64,000 nucleotides of DNA from UBA5072 sp963822145. GTDB lineage: Bacteria; Bacteroidota; Bacteroidia; Bacteroidales; UBA10428. The stretch spans positions 141,010 to 205,009 of the forward strand of contig CAWGGG010000003.1 in the NCBI GenBank assembly GCA_963822145.1, written 5' to 3'. The translations under genes were made by a program, and so were the position numbers. The notes beneath the pieces were generated by a model. The model saw nothing but the letters and a program-made list of their open reading frames with translations, made no database searches and was not told the origin of the DNA. Shown one piece after another: positions 27,723 through 36,445 of this stretch. The number at the start of each line of letters is the position of its first letter. Position 1 is the stretch's first letter.

Positions 27723-28845
27723 TTTATTGGGGACAGAATACTTGAGACACTTTCTGGTAATTGTAATAATTGCGGCTTATCCCCTGATACTGGCAAGCCA
27801 GTCAGGCGATACCGCAAGGCTGTCCCTGGTTTTTGCCGGTGATATGATGGGACATGAGGAACAGATCACCGGAGCCTGGGACAGTGCAAGCCGTGCCTAC
27901 AATTATGAACCGACTTTCAGGTATATTAAACCCTATATTGAACAGGCCGACCTGGCTGTTGTGAACCTGGAGGTGACACTTGCAGGGCCACCCTTCAAAG
28001 GCTATCCGCAATTTTCAAGTCCCGATGCCCTGGCAATCGCTGCTAAAAATGCCGGGTTTGATATCTTTGTCCAGGCCAATAACCATGCACTTGACAGGGG
28101 AAAGACAGGTTTTATCAGGACCCTTGCTGTGCTTGACTCCATCAATATCATACACACGGGTACTTTTGCAAATGCAGAAAGCCGTTTACAGCAATATCCG
28201 CTGATGGTTGAAAAAAATGGCTTCTGCGTGGCCATTCTTAATTATACCTATGGTACCAACGGACTTGAAATTCCCAAACCCTTTATAATCAACCGCATCG
28301 ACACAAGTCAGATCAGTAAGGATTTGAATAAAGCGCGTACTGTTAATCCCGATTTTATTATTGTGAGCATACATTGGGGACTGGAATATGAACGGTTTGA
28401 AAACCAGCAGCAAAAAAATCTGGCGACCTTTCTGTTCAAGCATGGTGTCAATGCCATTATCGGATCACATCCTCACGTTGTGCAACCTGTAGATGTATAT
28501 TATACTTCCGACTCTCTGCTTTCGAAGGTTGTGGTTTTCTCACTGGGCAATTTCGTATCCAACCAGCGGGCTCAGTATAAGGACGGTGGTATTATATTCG
28601 AACTTGATCTTGTAAAAAGTGGCGGCAAAACCACTATGGAAAAGATCAGTTACCTTCCTTACTGGGTTTATCGTGAGGATATTTCAAACAAATCCACCTT
28701 TTATGTGATCCCCGTTGATTATTACGAAACAAATGGTGACCGTCTGATCCTGAAGGATTATGACAGGTATAAAATAACACGTTTTGCGAAAGACACCAGG
28801 GAGCATCTGCGGAATGTTCCGGAGAATAAGTTCTTTAGTAAATAA
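27658..28845 (+). CDS. CapA-like calcineurin-fold protein
   Basis: 395 residues from the ATG at 27658; ATGs at 27679 and 27700 are also in frame. All three lie in the GAAGAT repeat, so the true start is uncertain. After the repeat-encoded basic residues comes a hydrophobic segment (HFLVIVIIAAYPLILAS), then the PGA_cap domain: LSLVFAGDMMGHEEQ, LAVVNLEVTLAGPP, FVQANNHALDRGKTG, IIVSIHWGLEYERF, IIGSHPHVVQPVDV and VVFSLGNFVSNQ, carrying the metallophosphoesterase ligands. Members are linked to poly-gamma-glutamate capsules, but no capB or capC is near, so the substrate is unknown. Confidence 0.85.
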   Translation: MKDGRSKMEDRRSKMEDRRSKILLGTEYLRHFLVIVIIAAYPLILASQSGDTARLSLVFAGDMMGHEEQITGAWDSASRAYNYEPTFRYIKPYIEQADLAVVNLEVTLAGPPFKGYPQFSSPDALAIAAKNAGFDIFVQANNHALDRGKTGFIRTLAVLDSINIIHTGTFANAESRLQQYPLMVEKNGFCVAILNYTYGTNGLEIPKPFIINRIDTSQISKDLNKARTVNPDFIIVSIHWGLEYERFENQQQKNLATFLFKHGVNAIIGSHPHVVQPVDVYYTSDSLLSKVVVFSLGNFVSNQRAQYKDGGIIFELDLVKSGGKTTMEKISYLPYWVYREDISNKSTFYVIPVDYYETNGDRLILKDYDRYKITRFAKDTREHLRNVPENKFFSK

Positions 28846-28863
28846 AGGTATCCCGGATTCACC

Positions 28864-29742
28864 CTAATTCCTAACATCCTCGCCCCACTTCAGCTTATTT
28901 CTCAGGGTTGTATAGAAGCTGGTATTCGGGAGTTTAAGCATCTTCAGCCTGTGATCCGATTTGCTGATTTTAATCAATTCCTGGTTTTCGAACATGCAGG
29001 TTTTGTTGTCAGATGCTACGGAATATTTGCCACTGCGACTGTTAACCCTAAGCGATATGACGCTGGTATCCGGGATAATCAGGGGACGGACAGTAAGATT
29101 ATGGGAAGAGATCGGAGCGATAATCAGGTTACCCGAACCAGGAACCACAATGGGACCGCCCACGCTGAGCGAATAGGCCGTTGAACCCGTGGGTGTGGAA
29201 ATGATCAGTCCATCGGTCCAGTAAGTGTTCAGAAATTCATCATTGATATAAGCATCGATGGTGATCAGTGAGGCATCATTGGTATGAATGGTAATATCAT
29301 TCAGCGCAAAATTCATTCCGTCAAAGATATTCTCAGGCTGCCTGAAGCAAATCAGGGTTCGGTATTCATAATCGAAATTGCCTGAAAAGATACATTCAAA
29401 AGCATCCCGGATATTGTCTTTGGAGATGTTGGCCAGAAAACCGAGACGCCCGGAATTGATACCGATAACCGGGAGGTTTTGCGGGATCACAAAGGGAATT
29501 GTGGCCAGAAAAGTACCATCACCACCTATGCTCACCATGAGTTCGGTGCTTTTGTTAAAATCGCTATGATCCGAGAATGTCTGGCATCCCCTGGGTTCTT
29601 TTCCTGTTTCGCAGCAAATAAAATTATAGAAGGGCTTATAGATCATTACTTCGGAGTGATGATCTTCCAGTATGGTCATCAGCTCGCTGATATAAGGCCT
29701 GAATCCCTGGTTGAATGTTTTTCCGAAAATCGCAATTTTCAT
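28864..29742 (-). CDS. nadK: NAD kinase
   Basis: ATP- (or polyphosphate-) dependent phosphorylation of NAD+ to NADP+. 292 residues with the conserved SIGGDGTFLATIPF (GGDG) motif near residue 75, and GLIISTPTGSTAYSLSVGGP near residue 185. The start MKIAIFGKTFNQGFRPYISE is the usual Bacteroidota N-terminus. Cytoplasmic. It is followed, on its own strand, by no close partner and is convergent with the CapA-like gene. Confidence 0.95.
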   Translation of the reverse strand: MKIAIFGKTFNQGFRPYISELMTILEDHHSEVMIYKPFYNFICCETGKEPRGCQTFSDHSDFNKSTELMVSIGGDGTFLATIPFVIPQNLPVIGINSGRLGFLANISKDNIRDAFECIFSGNFDYEYRTLICFRQPENIFDGMNFALNDITIHTNDASLITIDAYINDEFLNTYWTDGLIISTPTGSTAYSLSVGGPIVVPGSGNLIIAPISSHNLTVRPLIIPDTSVISLRVNSRSGKYSVASDNKTCMFENQELIKISKSDHRLKMLKLPNTSFYTTLRNKLKWGEDVRN

Positions 29743-29794
29743 ATGGCGAAAATAAAAATCAGATGAATACAGACAACTGCCTGAGCCGATCCCT

Positions 29795-29837
29795 TGTCCC
29801 GTGTCCCTTGTCCCTCGTCCCTCGTCCCTCGTCCCTA
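29795..29837. repeat. GTCCCTY repeat directly after a stop codon (family B, copy 3)
   Basis: GTCCCGTGTCCCTTGTCCCT followed by three CGTCCCT units and CGTCCCTAT. Read on the minus strand it begins one base after the stop of the CBS-domain gene, the same placement as copy 2b. Confidence 0.85.
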
Positions 29838-29838
29838 T

Positions 29839-30504
29839 TCAAATACTAAGGTACTTCATAAACATCTCGTAGCGGTTCTCGTAAAGGCTATTCATATCGT
29901 CATGGTCCATAAAGGTGCTGTGAATGGTATAATTATAGCGGGTAAAAGTCTGGATAATAGAGGTAAGATCGTTCCGGTTGATTTTAAGGGTCAGTTCCAT
30001 ACGGGTAGTGGCTGAATGGGAACTGATGTACATGCTCAGGATCCGGGCGTCATTGCTTTCCACGATCTGCGCTATTTGCGACAATGAATAGTCATGGATG
30101 TTCATATCCAGGACTATTATTGCGCCGGGTTCTTTCAGGGCGGAGAAGTCAGCAAAAAAATGGATCAGATCATTCTGGGTGATCACGCCCTTGTAATGAT
30201 TGTTGTGATCGAGCACCGGAATGATAGACAGGTTGAGACGGGAGGCCAGCTCAATAACTTCATATATATGCTGGTCTTCTGTAACATACGGACTGAACAG
30301 CGATAGATTATGATTGCCGATGGGTTCCTCCGCCATATTGGCGTCATAAATATCCTTGTCGGATATCAGTCCCAGAAAGTCCTCGTTATTGACGATCGGC
30401 AGGTGCGATATCCTGAAAATATCCATCCAGTAGAGTGCCTTTTGTCCGCTGTCGGAAGTGCGCAGCGAAGGGATCACATCGGAGATTAAATCTTTTGCCA
30501 GCAT
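29839..30504 (-). CDS. CBS-domain protein
   Basis: 221 residues. Two CBS motifs fill residues 1-130 (LISDVIPSLRTSDSGQKALY, ISHLPIVNNEDFLGLISDKD, NLSIIPVLDHNNHYKGVITQ). The remaining part resembles an ACT-like regulatory domain (IIVLDMNIHDYSLSQIAQIV). CBS pairs bind adenine nucleotides and regulate partners. No enzyme domain is fused, so this is a free-standing sensor. It is upstream of and co-directional with nadK, with a 97-nt gap holding the family B repeat, and divergent from pdxJ. A link to nucleotide sensing with nadK is only inference. Confidence 0.88.
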   Translation of the reverse strand: MLAKDLISDVIPSLRTSDSGQKALYWMDIFRISHLPIVNNEDFLGLISDKDIYDANMAEEPIGNHNLSLFSPYVTEDQHIYEVIELASRLNLSIIPVLDHNNHYKGVITQNDLIHFFADFSALKEPGAIIVLDMNIHDYSLSQIAQIVESNDARILSMYISSHSATTRMELTLKINRNDLTSIIQTFTRYNYTIHSTFMDHDDMNSLYENRYEMFMKYLSI

Positions 30505-30595
30505 CGGGGCAGCGTTATTATAAAACCTGCTAAATTTGCAGGATCCGGAAAAATAAAGTTAACTTTTATTTCAGTAAAATCAAAACAACAGGGTC

Positions 30596-31309
30596 ATGAC
30601 AAAGTTAAGTGTTAACATCAATAAAATAGCGACCATTCGCAATGCCCGCGGCGGCAACGTGCCCAACGTTACTGAGGCTGCAATACGTTGTCAGCAATTT
30701 GGCGCCCATGGAATTACGGTGCATCCCCGTCCCGATGAACGGCATATCCGTTACCAGGATGTCAGGGATATCCGGCCCTTTATTACAACAGAATTCAATA
30801 TCGAAGGATATCCTTCCCAGCGGTTTCTGGATCTTGTGCTTGAGGTTAAACCTCACCAGGCCACGCTGGTTCCTGATTCACATGATGTCATCACCTCAAA
30901 CCAGGGCTGGAATGTCATAAAATATGAAAAGTTCCTGAGCGATGTTATCGCTGAATTGCAGCGCAATGGTATCAGGACTTCCCTGTTTATCGAAACGGAC
31001 CTGGAACAGATCGAGCGCGCCGCTGCCACCGGCACAAACCGCATTGAGCTTTACACAGAGCCTTATGCCAGCAAATATCCTGCAGATCCTGCCAAAGCCA
31101 TTGCACCCTACATCCGGGCATCAAAGAAGGCCCGTGAAATGGGTCTGGAGCTTAATGCCGGGCATGATCTGAATCTCGACAATCTCCGGTATTTTAAGCA
31201 GCACATCGATGGTCTTCTTGAGGTTTCCATCGGCCATGCCTTGATATCTGATGCGCTCTATAACGGCCTTGAAAAGACTATCCGGCTTTATCTTGAACAG
31301 ATTGCCTGA
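30596..31309 (+). CDS. pdxJ: Pyridoxine 5'-phosphate synthase
   Basis: Last step of the DXP-dependent vitamin B6 pathway: joins 3-amino-2-oxopropyl phosphate and 1-deoxy-xylulose 5-phosphate. 237 residues, TIM barrel. Typical motifs: LSVNINKIATIRNARGG, GITVHPRPDERHIRYQDV, NIEGYPSQRFLDLVLEVKPH, TSLFIETDLEQIERAAATG and LNAGHDLNLDNL. A TAAATTTG (30531-30538) that fits a -7 element precedes it. Its TGA overlaps the ATG of the hydrolase by the ATGA pattern, so the pair is an operon. Confidence 0.95.
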   Translation: MTKLSVNINKIATIRNARGGNVPNVTEAAIRCQQFGAHGITVHPRPDERHIRYQDVRDIRPFITTEFNIEGYPSQRFLDLVLEVKPHQATLVPDSHDVITSNQGWNVIKYEKFLSDVIAELQRNGIRTSLFIETDLEQIERAAATGTNRIELYTEPYASKYPADPAKAIAPYIRASKKAREMGLELNAGHDLNLDNLRYFKQHIDGLLEVSIGHALISDALYNGLEKTIRLYLEQIA

Positions 31310-32109
31310 TGAAACTGTTTTTCCGGAAATCCGGCTCGGGTGATCCCATCATAATACTTCATGGTCTTTATGGATCGTCAGATAACTGGCATTCCATCGG
31401 CCGGAAGCTGGCGGAAGAATTTACGGTTTATGCGATCGACCAGAGAAACCACGGGCAGTCGCCCCATCATCCCGAACATAACTATGAAGTGCTGGCTGAG
31501 GACCTGGAAACATTTCTCCTGGAACAGGCTGTGAGCAAGCCGGTCATACTCGGTCATTCCATGGGTGGCAAGGCAGCACTGGCCTTTGGATTGAAATACC
31601 CGGATAGGGTAAAAAAGATGATCGTGGTTGATATTTCTCCGCTGGGCTATCCCTATCAGGCCTTTTCAGCAGAAAGTTCCAGTCATGAAAGGATCATTGA
31701 GGCACTGCACTCGATAGATCCGGCTCAACTGGCCAGCCGTGAAGAAGCTGACGCCATGCTGCAAAAGACCATAGCGCCTGCAACAATCCGTCAATTCCTG
31801 TTGAAGAACCTGAAGCGTTCCAGTGAAGGAAAATTCTTTTGGGCCCTGAACATACCCGCGCTTGCTGAAAACCTTCCGGCCATTTATGCCGGCATAATTC
31901 CTGAATCCATGCCTGGCGGTATCCCTCAGTTTCCCCTGCTTTTCATAAAAGGGGCGTATTCGCGTTATATCCGGCGGAGCGATGAAGAAGCCATCCGCTT
32001 GTATTTTCCGTGGGCCGTAATAGAGGTTATATCCGGGGCCGGACACTGGGTTCACGCAGAACAGCCCGATGCGTTTTTACGCGCAGTACTGAATTTCATT
32101 AAAGACTAA
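31309..32109 (+). CDS. Alpha/beta fold hydrolase
   Basis: 266 residues. Fold markers: PIIILHGLYGSSDNWHSIGR (oxyanion loop), VYAIDQRNHGQSPH, the nucleophile elbow VILGHSMGGKAALAFGLKYP (Ser near residue 85), and the terminal His in ISGAGHWVHAEQPDAF. Closest in style to the YbfF-type esterases. The substrate is unknown. Coupled by overlap to pdxJ, which is a common pairing in Bacteroidota; a metabolic link is unproven. Confidence 0.92.
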   Translation: MKLFFRKSGSGDPIIILHGLYGSSDNWHSIGRKLAEEFTVYAIDQRNHGQSPHHPEHNYEVLAEDLETFLLEQAVSKPVILGHSMGGKAALAFGLKYPDRVKKMIVVDISPLGYPYQAFSAESSSHERIIEALHSIDPAQLASREEADAMLQKTIAPATIRQFLLKNLKRSSEGKFFWALNIPALAENLPAIYAGIIPESMPGGIPQFPLLFIKGAYSRYIRRSDEEAIRLYFPWAVIEVISGAGHWVHAEQPDAFLRAVLNFIKD

Positions 32110-32122
32110 CAGCAACCCGGGA

Positions 32123-33148
32123 TTACTGCTCTTCAATAAACCTTTGGAGGCCTTTGGTACTGTAAACCCTGAATCGCCCCTCCTGATCGGTATAGATCAG
32201 GTAGGCCTCCAGGAATTTATTCTCTTTCAGAAAGCTGATCGATCGTTCAACACCAAATACCATAAGAGCTGTGGCATAGGCATCCGCGGTCGTGCAATCC
32301 GAAGCCACCACGGTTGCGCTCAACAAGTTGGAGACCACAGGATACCCGGTTTTCGGATCGATGGTATGGACAAATTTTATCCCGTTCTTTTCGTAATATT
32401 TTCGGTAATTCCCCGAAGTGGCCAGCGATCTGTTATTCAACCTCAATATGGCCTGCAGATCCGCCCCGGGAATTATATTGCCCTCAATAGGCTTGTCGAT
32501 TCCGATACGCCATACCTGGTTCATTTCATTTTTACCCCGGGCCCTCACTTCCCCGCCAATTTCAACCATGTAATTCCTGATATTCCTTTGCTCCAGGAAT
32601 TTTGCAACCAGGTCCACGGAATAACCCTGGGCAATGGCATTAACGTCAAGCAAAATATTGCTGTTCTGTTTCATGAGAACGCCATCTTTCAGGCTGACCT
32701 TTTCCATACCGACATATTGGAGCAGACTGTCAATCATGGTGCTGTCCACCTGCAGGGTATCGGTGTTACCGAATCCGAGTGCATTGACAACAGGTCCGAC
32801 GGTAATATCAAAGGCGCCGTTCGTATTTTTAAATACCTCGTAAGACTTATTGAAAATCGTGGTAAACTTGTCATCCGCCAGGGTACCCGGTTCGTTACGG
32901 TTAAATCTCGATATCAGGGAACTGGGTTGATAAATGGAGAGCGACCTGTCAAAATCAGTCAGGAGAGAGTCAACAGGTGCCTGGAAATCCTCTCTATTTT
33001 TACTTTCGTAAATAATATGGTAACTGGTGCCCTGTGCAAAACCAACCAGCGTAACATACTCACCTTTTTTACCGGTGACGCTGATCAGATAGGCCAGCGC
33101 GATAATGCCGGCCAGTAAGAGCAACCGGGTGATTACTTTCTTTTGCAA
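32123..33148 (-). CDS. apbE: FAD:protein FMN transferase (ApbE)
   Basis: 341 residues. N-terminal hydrophobic segment (ITRLLLLAGIIALAYLISVT) places the enzyme outside the cytoplasmic membrane. Core motifs: FDRSLSIYQPSSLISRFN, DVNAIAQGYSVDLVAKFLEQ, IGGEVRARGKN and HTIDPKTGYPVVSNLLSATV with DCTTADAYATALMVFG. ApbE attaches FMN covalently to Thr/Ser of NqrB and NqrC, whose genes lie in the same minus-strand operon; it is the last gene, 20 nt after nqrF. This context makes the assignment strong. Confidence 0.95.
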   Translation of the reverse strand: MQKKVITRLLLLAGIIALAYLISVTGKKGEYVTLVGFAQGTSYHIIYESKNREDFQAPVDSLLTDFDRSLSIYQPSSLISRFNRNEPGTLADDKFTTIFNKSYEVFKNTNGAFDITVGPVVNALGFGNTDTLQVDSTMIDSLLQYVGMEKVSLKDGVLMKQNSNILLDVNAIAQGYSVDLVAKFLEQRNIRNYMVEIGGEVRARGKNEMNQVWRIGIDKPIEGNIIPGADLQAILRLNNRSLATSGNYRKYYEKNGIKFVHTIDPKTGYPVVSNLLSATVVASDCTTADAYATALMVFGVERSISFLKENKFLEAYLIYTDQEGRFRVYSTKGLQRFIEEQ

Positions 33149-33168
33149 TTCAGGTCTCTTTATGGTTA

Positions 33169-34413
33169 TTATCCTCCAAAATCGTCAAAACTAATCATTT
33201 CATCAGGTACTCCGAGGTCATAAAGCATTTTCTGGACTGCTTCATTCATCAGGGGCGGACCACAGAGATAGTATTCCACATCCTCGGGAGCCTCGTGCGT
33301 ATTCAGGTATTCTTCGAATAAGACCTGATGGATGAAACCGGTGTATCCCTTCCAGTTATCTTCAGGCAACGGCTCAGAAAGTGCGATATTGAACCTGAAG
33401 TTCGGGAACTGCTTCTCAATTTGCCGGAAATCCTGTTCATAAAAGATTTCACGTTTTGAGCGGGCACCATACCAATAGGTTACCTTCCTCTTGGTTTTAA
33501 GCGTATGGAACAGGTGAAAAATATGGGACCGAAGCGGAGCCATTCCGGCGCCACCGCCGATGTAGATCATCTCCCTGTCAGTGTCTTTGATAAAGAACTC
33601 CCCATAGGGACCTGATACAGTAACTTTATCACCAGCCTTCCTCGAGAATATAAAGGAAGAACATATTCCCGGAGGCACATTTTTAAAGGCCCCGGCAGAT
33701 TTGTCCCAAGGTGGCGTTGCGATCCTGATGTTCAACTTCACAATGTTCCCTTCAGCAGGATGATTGGCCATGGAATAAGCCCGGAATGTTTCTGTAGTGT
33801 TTTTGAATTTCAGATCCCACATATCATACTTCTTCCATTCATCATGGAACTGTTCCTCCACATCAATATCCTTGAATGACATTTCATAATGCGGAACATC
33901 AATTTGAACATACCCCCCTGATTTAAAATCCAGTACTTCACCCGGAGGCAGTTTTACCACAAATTCCTTGATGAAGGAGGCCACATTGCGGTTCGAGACC
34001 ACTTCGCATTCCCATTTTTTAATACCCATAACCTCTTCCGGAACATGGATCTCCATGTGCTCCCTGACCTTTACCTGGCAACCCAGGCGCCAATGATCAT
34101 GAACCTGCTTGCGGTTGAAGAATCCCACTTCAGTGGGTAAAATTGAACCCCCGCCGCTCACTACCTGGCAGCGGCAAAGACCACAGGTTCCCCCTCCGCC
34201 GCACGCTGAAGGCAGAAAGAGCTTCTCCTGGGAAAGGGTGGCCAGCAGGGATGAACCTGGTGGAACCTCAACCTCCATCTCATCGTTGATTTTTATCATT
34301 ACTGTACCGCCTGCTGTAAGTTTCGATTTCGCATACAGCAACATCGCAACCAACAGCAGTGTTATCCCCAGAAAAACAGTGATGCTCAATAATATAATTT
34401 GAAACAGGCTCAT
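33169..34413 (-). CDS. nqrF: Na+-NQR subunit F (NADH:quinone reductase)
   Basis: 414 residues. One N-terminal transmembrane helix, then a plant-type [2Fe-2S] ferredoxin domain with ACGGGGTCGLCRCQVVSGGG and the distal Cys in HWRLGCQVK. The FAD domain has FRAYSMANHPAEGNIVKLNI, and the NADH domain has MIYIGGGAGMAPLRSHIFHL and YYLCGPPLMNEAVQKML. It is the electron entry subunit that takes a hydride from NADH. Sixth of the nqrABCDEF operon with apbE behind it. Confidence 0.96.
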   Translation of the reverse strand: MSLFQIILLSITVFLGITLLLVAMLLYAKSKLTAGGTVMIKINDEMEVEVPPGSSLLATLSQEKLFLPSACGGGGTCGLCRCQVVSGGGSILPTEVGFFNRKQVHDHWRLGCQVKVREHMEIHVPEEVMGIKKWECEVVSNRNVASFIKEFVVKLPPGEVLDFKSGGYVQIDVPHYEMSFKDIDVEEQFHDEWKKYDMWDLKFKNTTETFRAYSMANHPAEGNIVKLNIRIATPPWDKSAGAFKNVPPGICSSFIFSRKAGDKVTVSGPYGEFFIKDTDREMIYIGGGAGMAPLRSHIFHLFHTLKTKRKVTYWYGARSKREIFYEQDFRQIEKQFPNFRFNIALSEPLPEDNWKGYTGFIHQVLFEEYLNTHEAPEDVEYYLCGPPLMNEAVQKMLYDLGVPDEMISFDDFGG

Positions 34414-34439
34414 AAATCAAACATTTTCATTTTATAGTA

Positions 34440-35057
34440 TCAAATCTTGATCCCGCTGAAACCCATAAAAGCTATGGCCAGCAATCCGGTTAATATAAAC
34501 GCCAGTCCCAATCCTCTCAAGGGGGCAGGTACATTTGAATATTTCAGTTTCTCCCTTATGGCTGCCAGTACAACAATGGCCAGCGCCCATCCAAATCCGG
34601 CCCCGAAGCCATACACCGTAGCCTCAGCAATAGTTCCGTATTCCCGTTCCTGCATAAATAGGGCAGCACCGAGCACAGCGCAATTCACTGCTATAAGGGG
34701 AAGAAAAATTCCCAATGCATTATACAAGGCAGGTGCAGCTTTCTCAACCACCATTTCAATGAGTTGTACAATGGCCGCGATCACTGCAATGAAAAGCAGG
34801 AAGCTAAGGAAACTCAGATCAACGGTCTCAAAAGATGATCCCAGCCATTTGAGCGCGCCGGCCTTCAGCAGATAATTTTCCATGAGCCAGTTAACGGGAA
34901 CTGTTACTGTAATGACAAAAATTACCGCTATTCCGAGCCCTACAGAAGTTTTTACTGTTTTTGACACAGCAAGGTACGAGCACATCCCGAGGAAATAGGC
35001 GAATACCATATTCTCGGTGAAAACATTGCGTACAAATAGACTAAAAAGATTTTCCAT
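34440..35057 (-). CDS. nqrE: Na+-NQR subunit E
   Basis: 205 residues with about six hydrophobic helices (FAYFLGMCSYLAVSKTVKTS, LIEMVVEKAAPALYNALGIF, LPLIAVNCAVLGAALFMQER). Cys in the conserved MCSYLAVS and VNCAVLG segments matches the residues that hold the intramembrane iron centre shared with NqrD. The gene lies 26 nt from each neighbour in the nqr operon. Homologous to NqrD and RnfA. Confidence 0.95.
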   Translation of the reverse strand: MENLFSLFVRNVFTENMVFAYFLGMCSYLAVSKTVKTSVGLGIAVIFVITVTVPVNWLMENYLLKAGALKWLGSSFETVDLSFLSFLLFIAVIAAIVQLIEMVVEKAAPALYNALGIFLPLIAVNCAVLGAALFMQEREYGTIAEATVYGFGAGFGWALAIVVLAAIREKLKYSNVPAPLRGLGLAFILTGLLAIAFMGFSGIKI

Positions 35058-35083
35058 GATTTCAGGTTGTCCGTAAAAACAAG

Positions 35084-35698
35084 TTACTTTTCAATGAGTT
35101 TCCGGTTATAACTTCTTTGGATCCAGATGATCACCCCAACTGCAATCAGGGCCATCGGGGGTAATATCATCATGCCGTTATCTTTATAGCCCAGCTGGTA
35201 TAAACTTTCCGGAACGATCTGATAGCCCATAAGCGAACCGCTGCCCAGCAGTTCACGCAGTGTGGAAAGAGCGATCAGAATGAGTCCATATCCGGCTCCG
35301 TTCCCAATCCCGTCGAGAAAGGACTCCCAGGGCTTATTGCTCATGGCAAACGCTTCCAAACGACCCATCAGAATGCAGTTGGTAATGATCAATCCCACGA
35401 AAACTGACAACTTCTTGCTGACATCGTAAACGTATGCCTTGAGTATCTGATCTACCACGATTACCAGGAAGGCTACTACGACCAGCTGGATGATGATCCT
35501 GATCCGGGGTGGAATGGTATTTCTGCCCAAAGAAATGATAAGGTTGGAAAAGGCCGTAACCACGATTACTGAAAGGGCCATGACTATGGCAGGTTTCATT
35601 TGCACCGTTACGGCCAGTGCTGAACAAATACCCAATACCTGAACCGTTATCGGGTTCTCATTGTTCAGGGGATTAATCAATAATTTCAGGTTCTTCAT
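35084..35698 (-). CDS. nqrD: Na+-NQR subunit D
   Basis: 204 residues, multi-spanning. The segments VQVLGICSALAVTVQMKPAI and VFVGLIITNCILMGRLEAFA carry the conserved Cys and the NCILMGR signature of NqrD/RnfE. It pairs with NqrE to hold the iron centre in the membrane. Downstream of nqrC by 10 nt. Confidence 0.95.
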   Translation of the reverse strand: MKNLKLLINPLNNENPITVQVLGICSALAVTVQMKPAIVMALSVIVVTAFSNLIISLGRNTIPPRIRIIIQLVVVAFLVIVVDQILKAYVYDVSKKLSVFVGLIITNCILMGRLEAFAMSNKPWESFLDGIGNGAGYGLILIALSTLRELLGSGSLMGYQIVPESLYQLGYKDNGMMILPPMALIAVGVIIWIQRSYNRKLIEK

Positions 35699-35708
35699 AC
35701 GTACTGTT

Positions 35709-36434
35709 TCAGTTATTCATTTTAAAATAACGCTGATAACTCACCAGGCACGAATCGATCATGGACTGAAGACCCTTGCTGGTGATGGTTCCTCCTGAGA
35801 TACCGTCAACCTGGTGAAGCGATGTAGGGTCAGCACCACCTTTCACAACATCCACGGAGACAAAGACACCCTTTTCATCAAAGATTTGTTTGCCCCTGAA
35901 AGGATTCATGAAAAAAGGCTGGTTGATTTCTGCACCCAGTCCTGGCGTTTCACCCTTGTGATCGAACATAACCCCGTAAATGGTATTGAAATGCGGCATG
36001 CCAGCTACCTCCTGCTCCTCTTTGCGAAATGATACATAACCCCAGATGGGGCCCCAGAGACCCTTTCCATATACGGGAATTACTAAAAAGCTGCTGTCAC
36101 CCTTCTGGGCCTCAAAGGCAGGTAAATTGCGTTCCCCAGGGGGCTTCTTCATCTCTTCGCGCAGGTTGATGCTGAATGGATTGATGCCGCTGACCTTTTC
36201 ACCCCGGGTGTTAAGCGTATAACTGTCCGTGATATAAACACTATAAAGTTTCTCGGCATTGGTTCTGTCGGAAGCAACACGAAGAGAGGTCAGAATATTT
36301 TGTTTCTTTTCTACCTCAACATTTTTCACCTGTGCCGGCTGCAAGACAGTTGAAACCAAAGCCAGTCCGGTAGCTACTATCAGGACGACCAGGGTTGAAT
36401 ATAAAAAGGTATACGAATTGCTCTGGACATTCAT
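35709..36434 (-). CDS. nqrC: Na+-NQR subunit C
   Basis: 241 residues. A single N-terminal membrane helix (FLYSTLVVLIVATGLALVST) and a periplasmic FMN-binding domain. The flavinylation site is HQVDGISGGTITSKGLQSMI, where the Thr takes FMN from ApbE. Other family marks: YGKGLWGPIWGYVSF and FDHKGETPGLGAEINQPFF. Within the nqr operon, 11 nt after nqrB. Confidence 0.96.
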   Translation of the reverse strand: MNVQSNSYTFLYSTLVVLIVATGLALVSTVLQPAQVKNVEVEKKQNILTSLRVASDRTNAEKLYSVYITDSYTLNTRGEKVSGINPFSINLREEMKKPPGERNLPAFEAQKGDSSFLVIPVYGKGLWGPIWGYVSFRKEEQEVAGMPHFNTIYGVMFDHKGETPGLGAEINQPFFMNPFRGKQIFDEKGVFVSVDVVKGGADPTSLHQVDGISGGTITSKGLQSMIDSCLVSYQRYFKMNN

Positions 36435-36445
36435 GGTTGTTACAT

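Noticed and set aside
27658..28845. Poly-gamma-glutamate capsule locus
   Set aside because: Only a CapA-like fold is present; capB, capC and capE homologues are absent from the neighbourhood.
32144..33118. 324-codon plus-strand frame opposite apbE
   Set aside because: The minus-strand frame has all ApbE motifs and operon context; the plus-strand frame has none.
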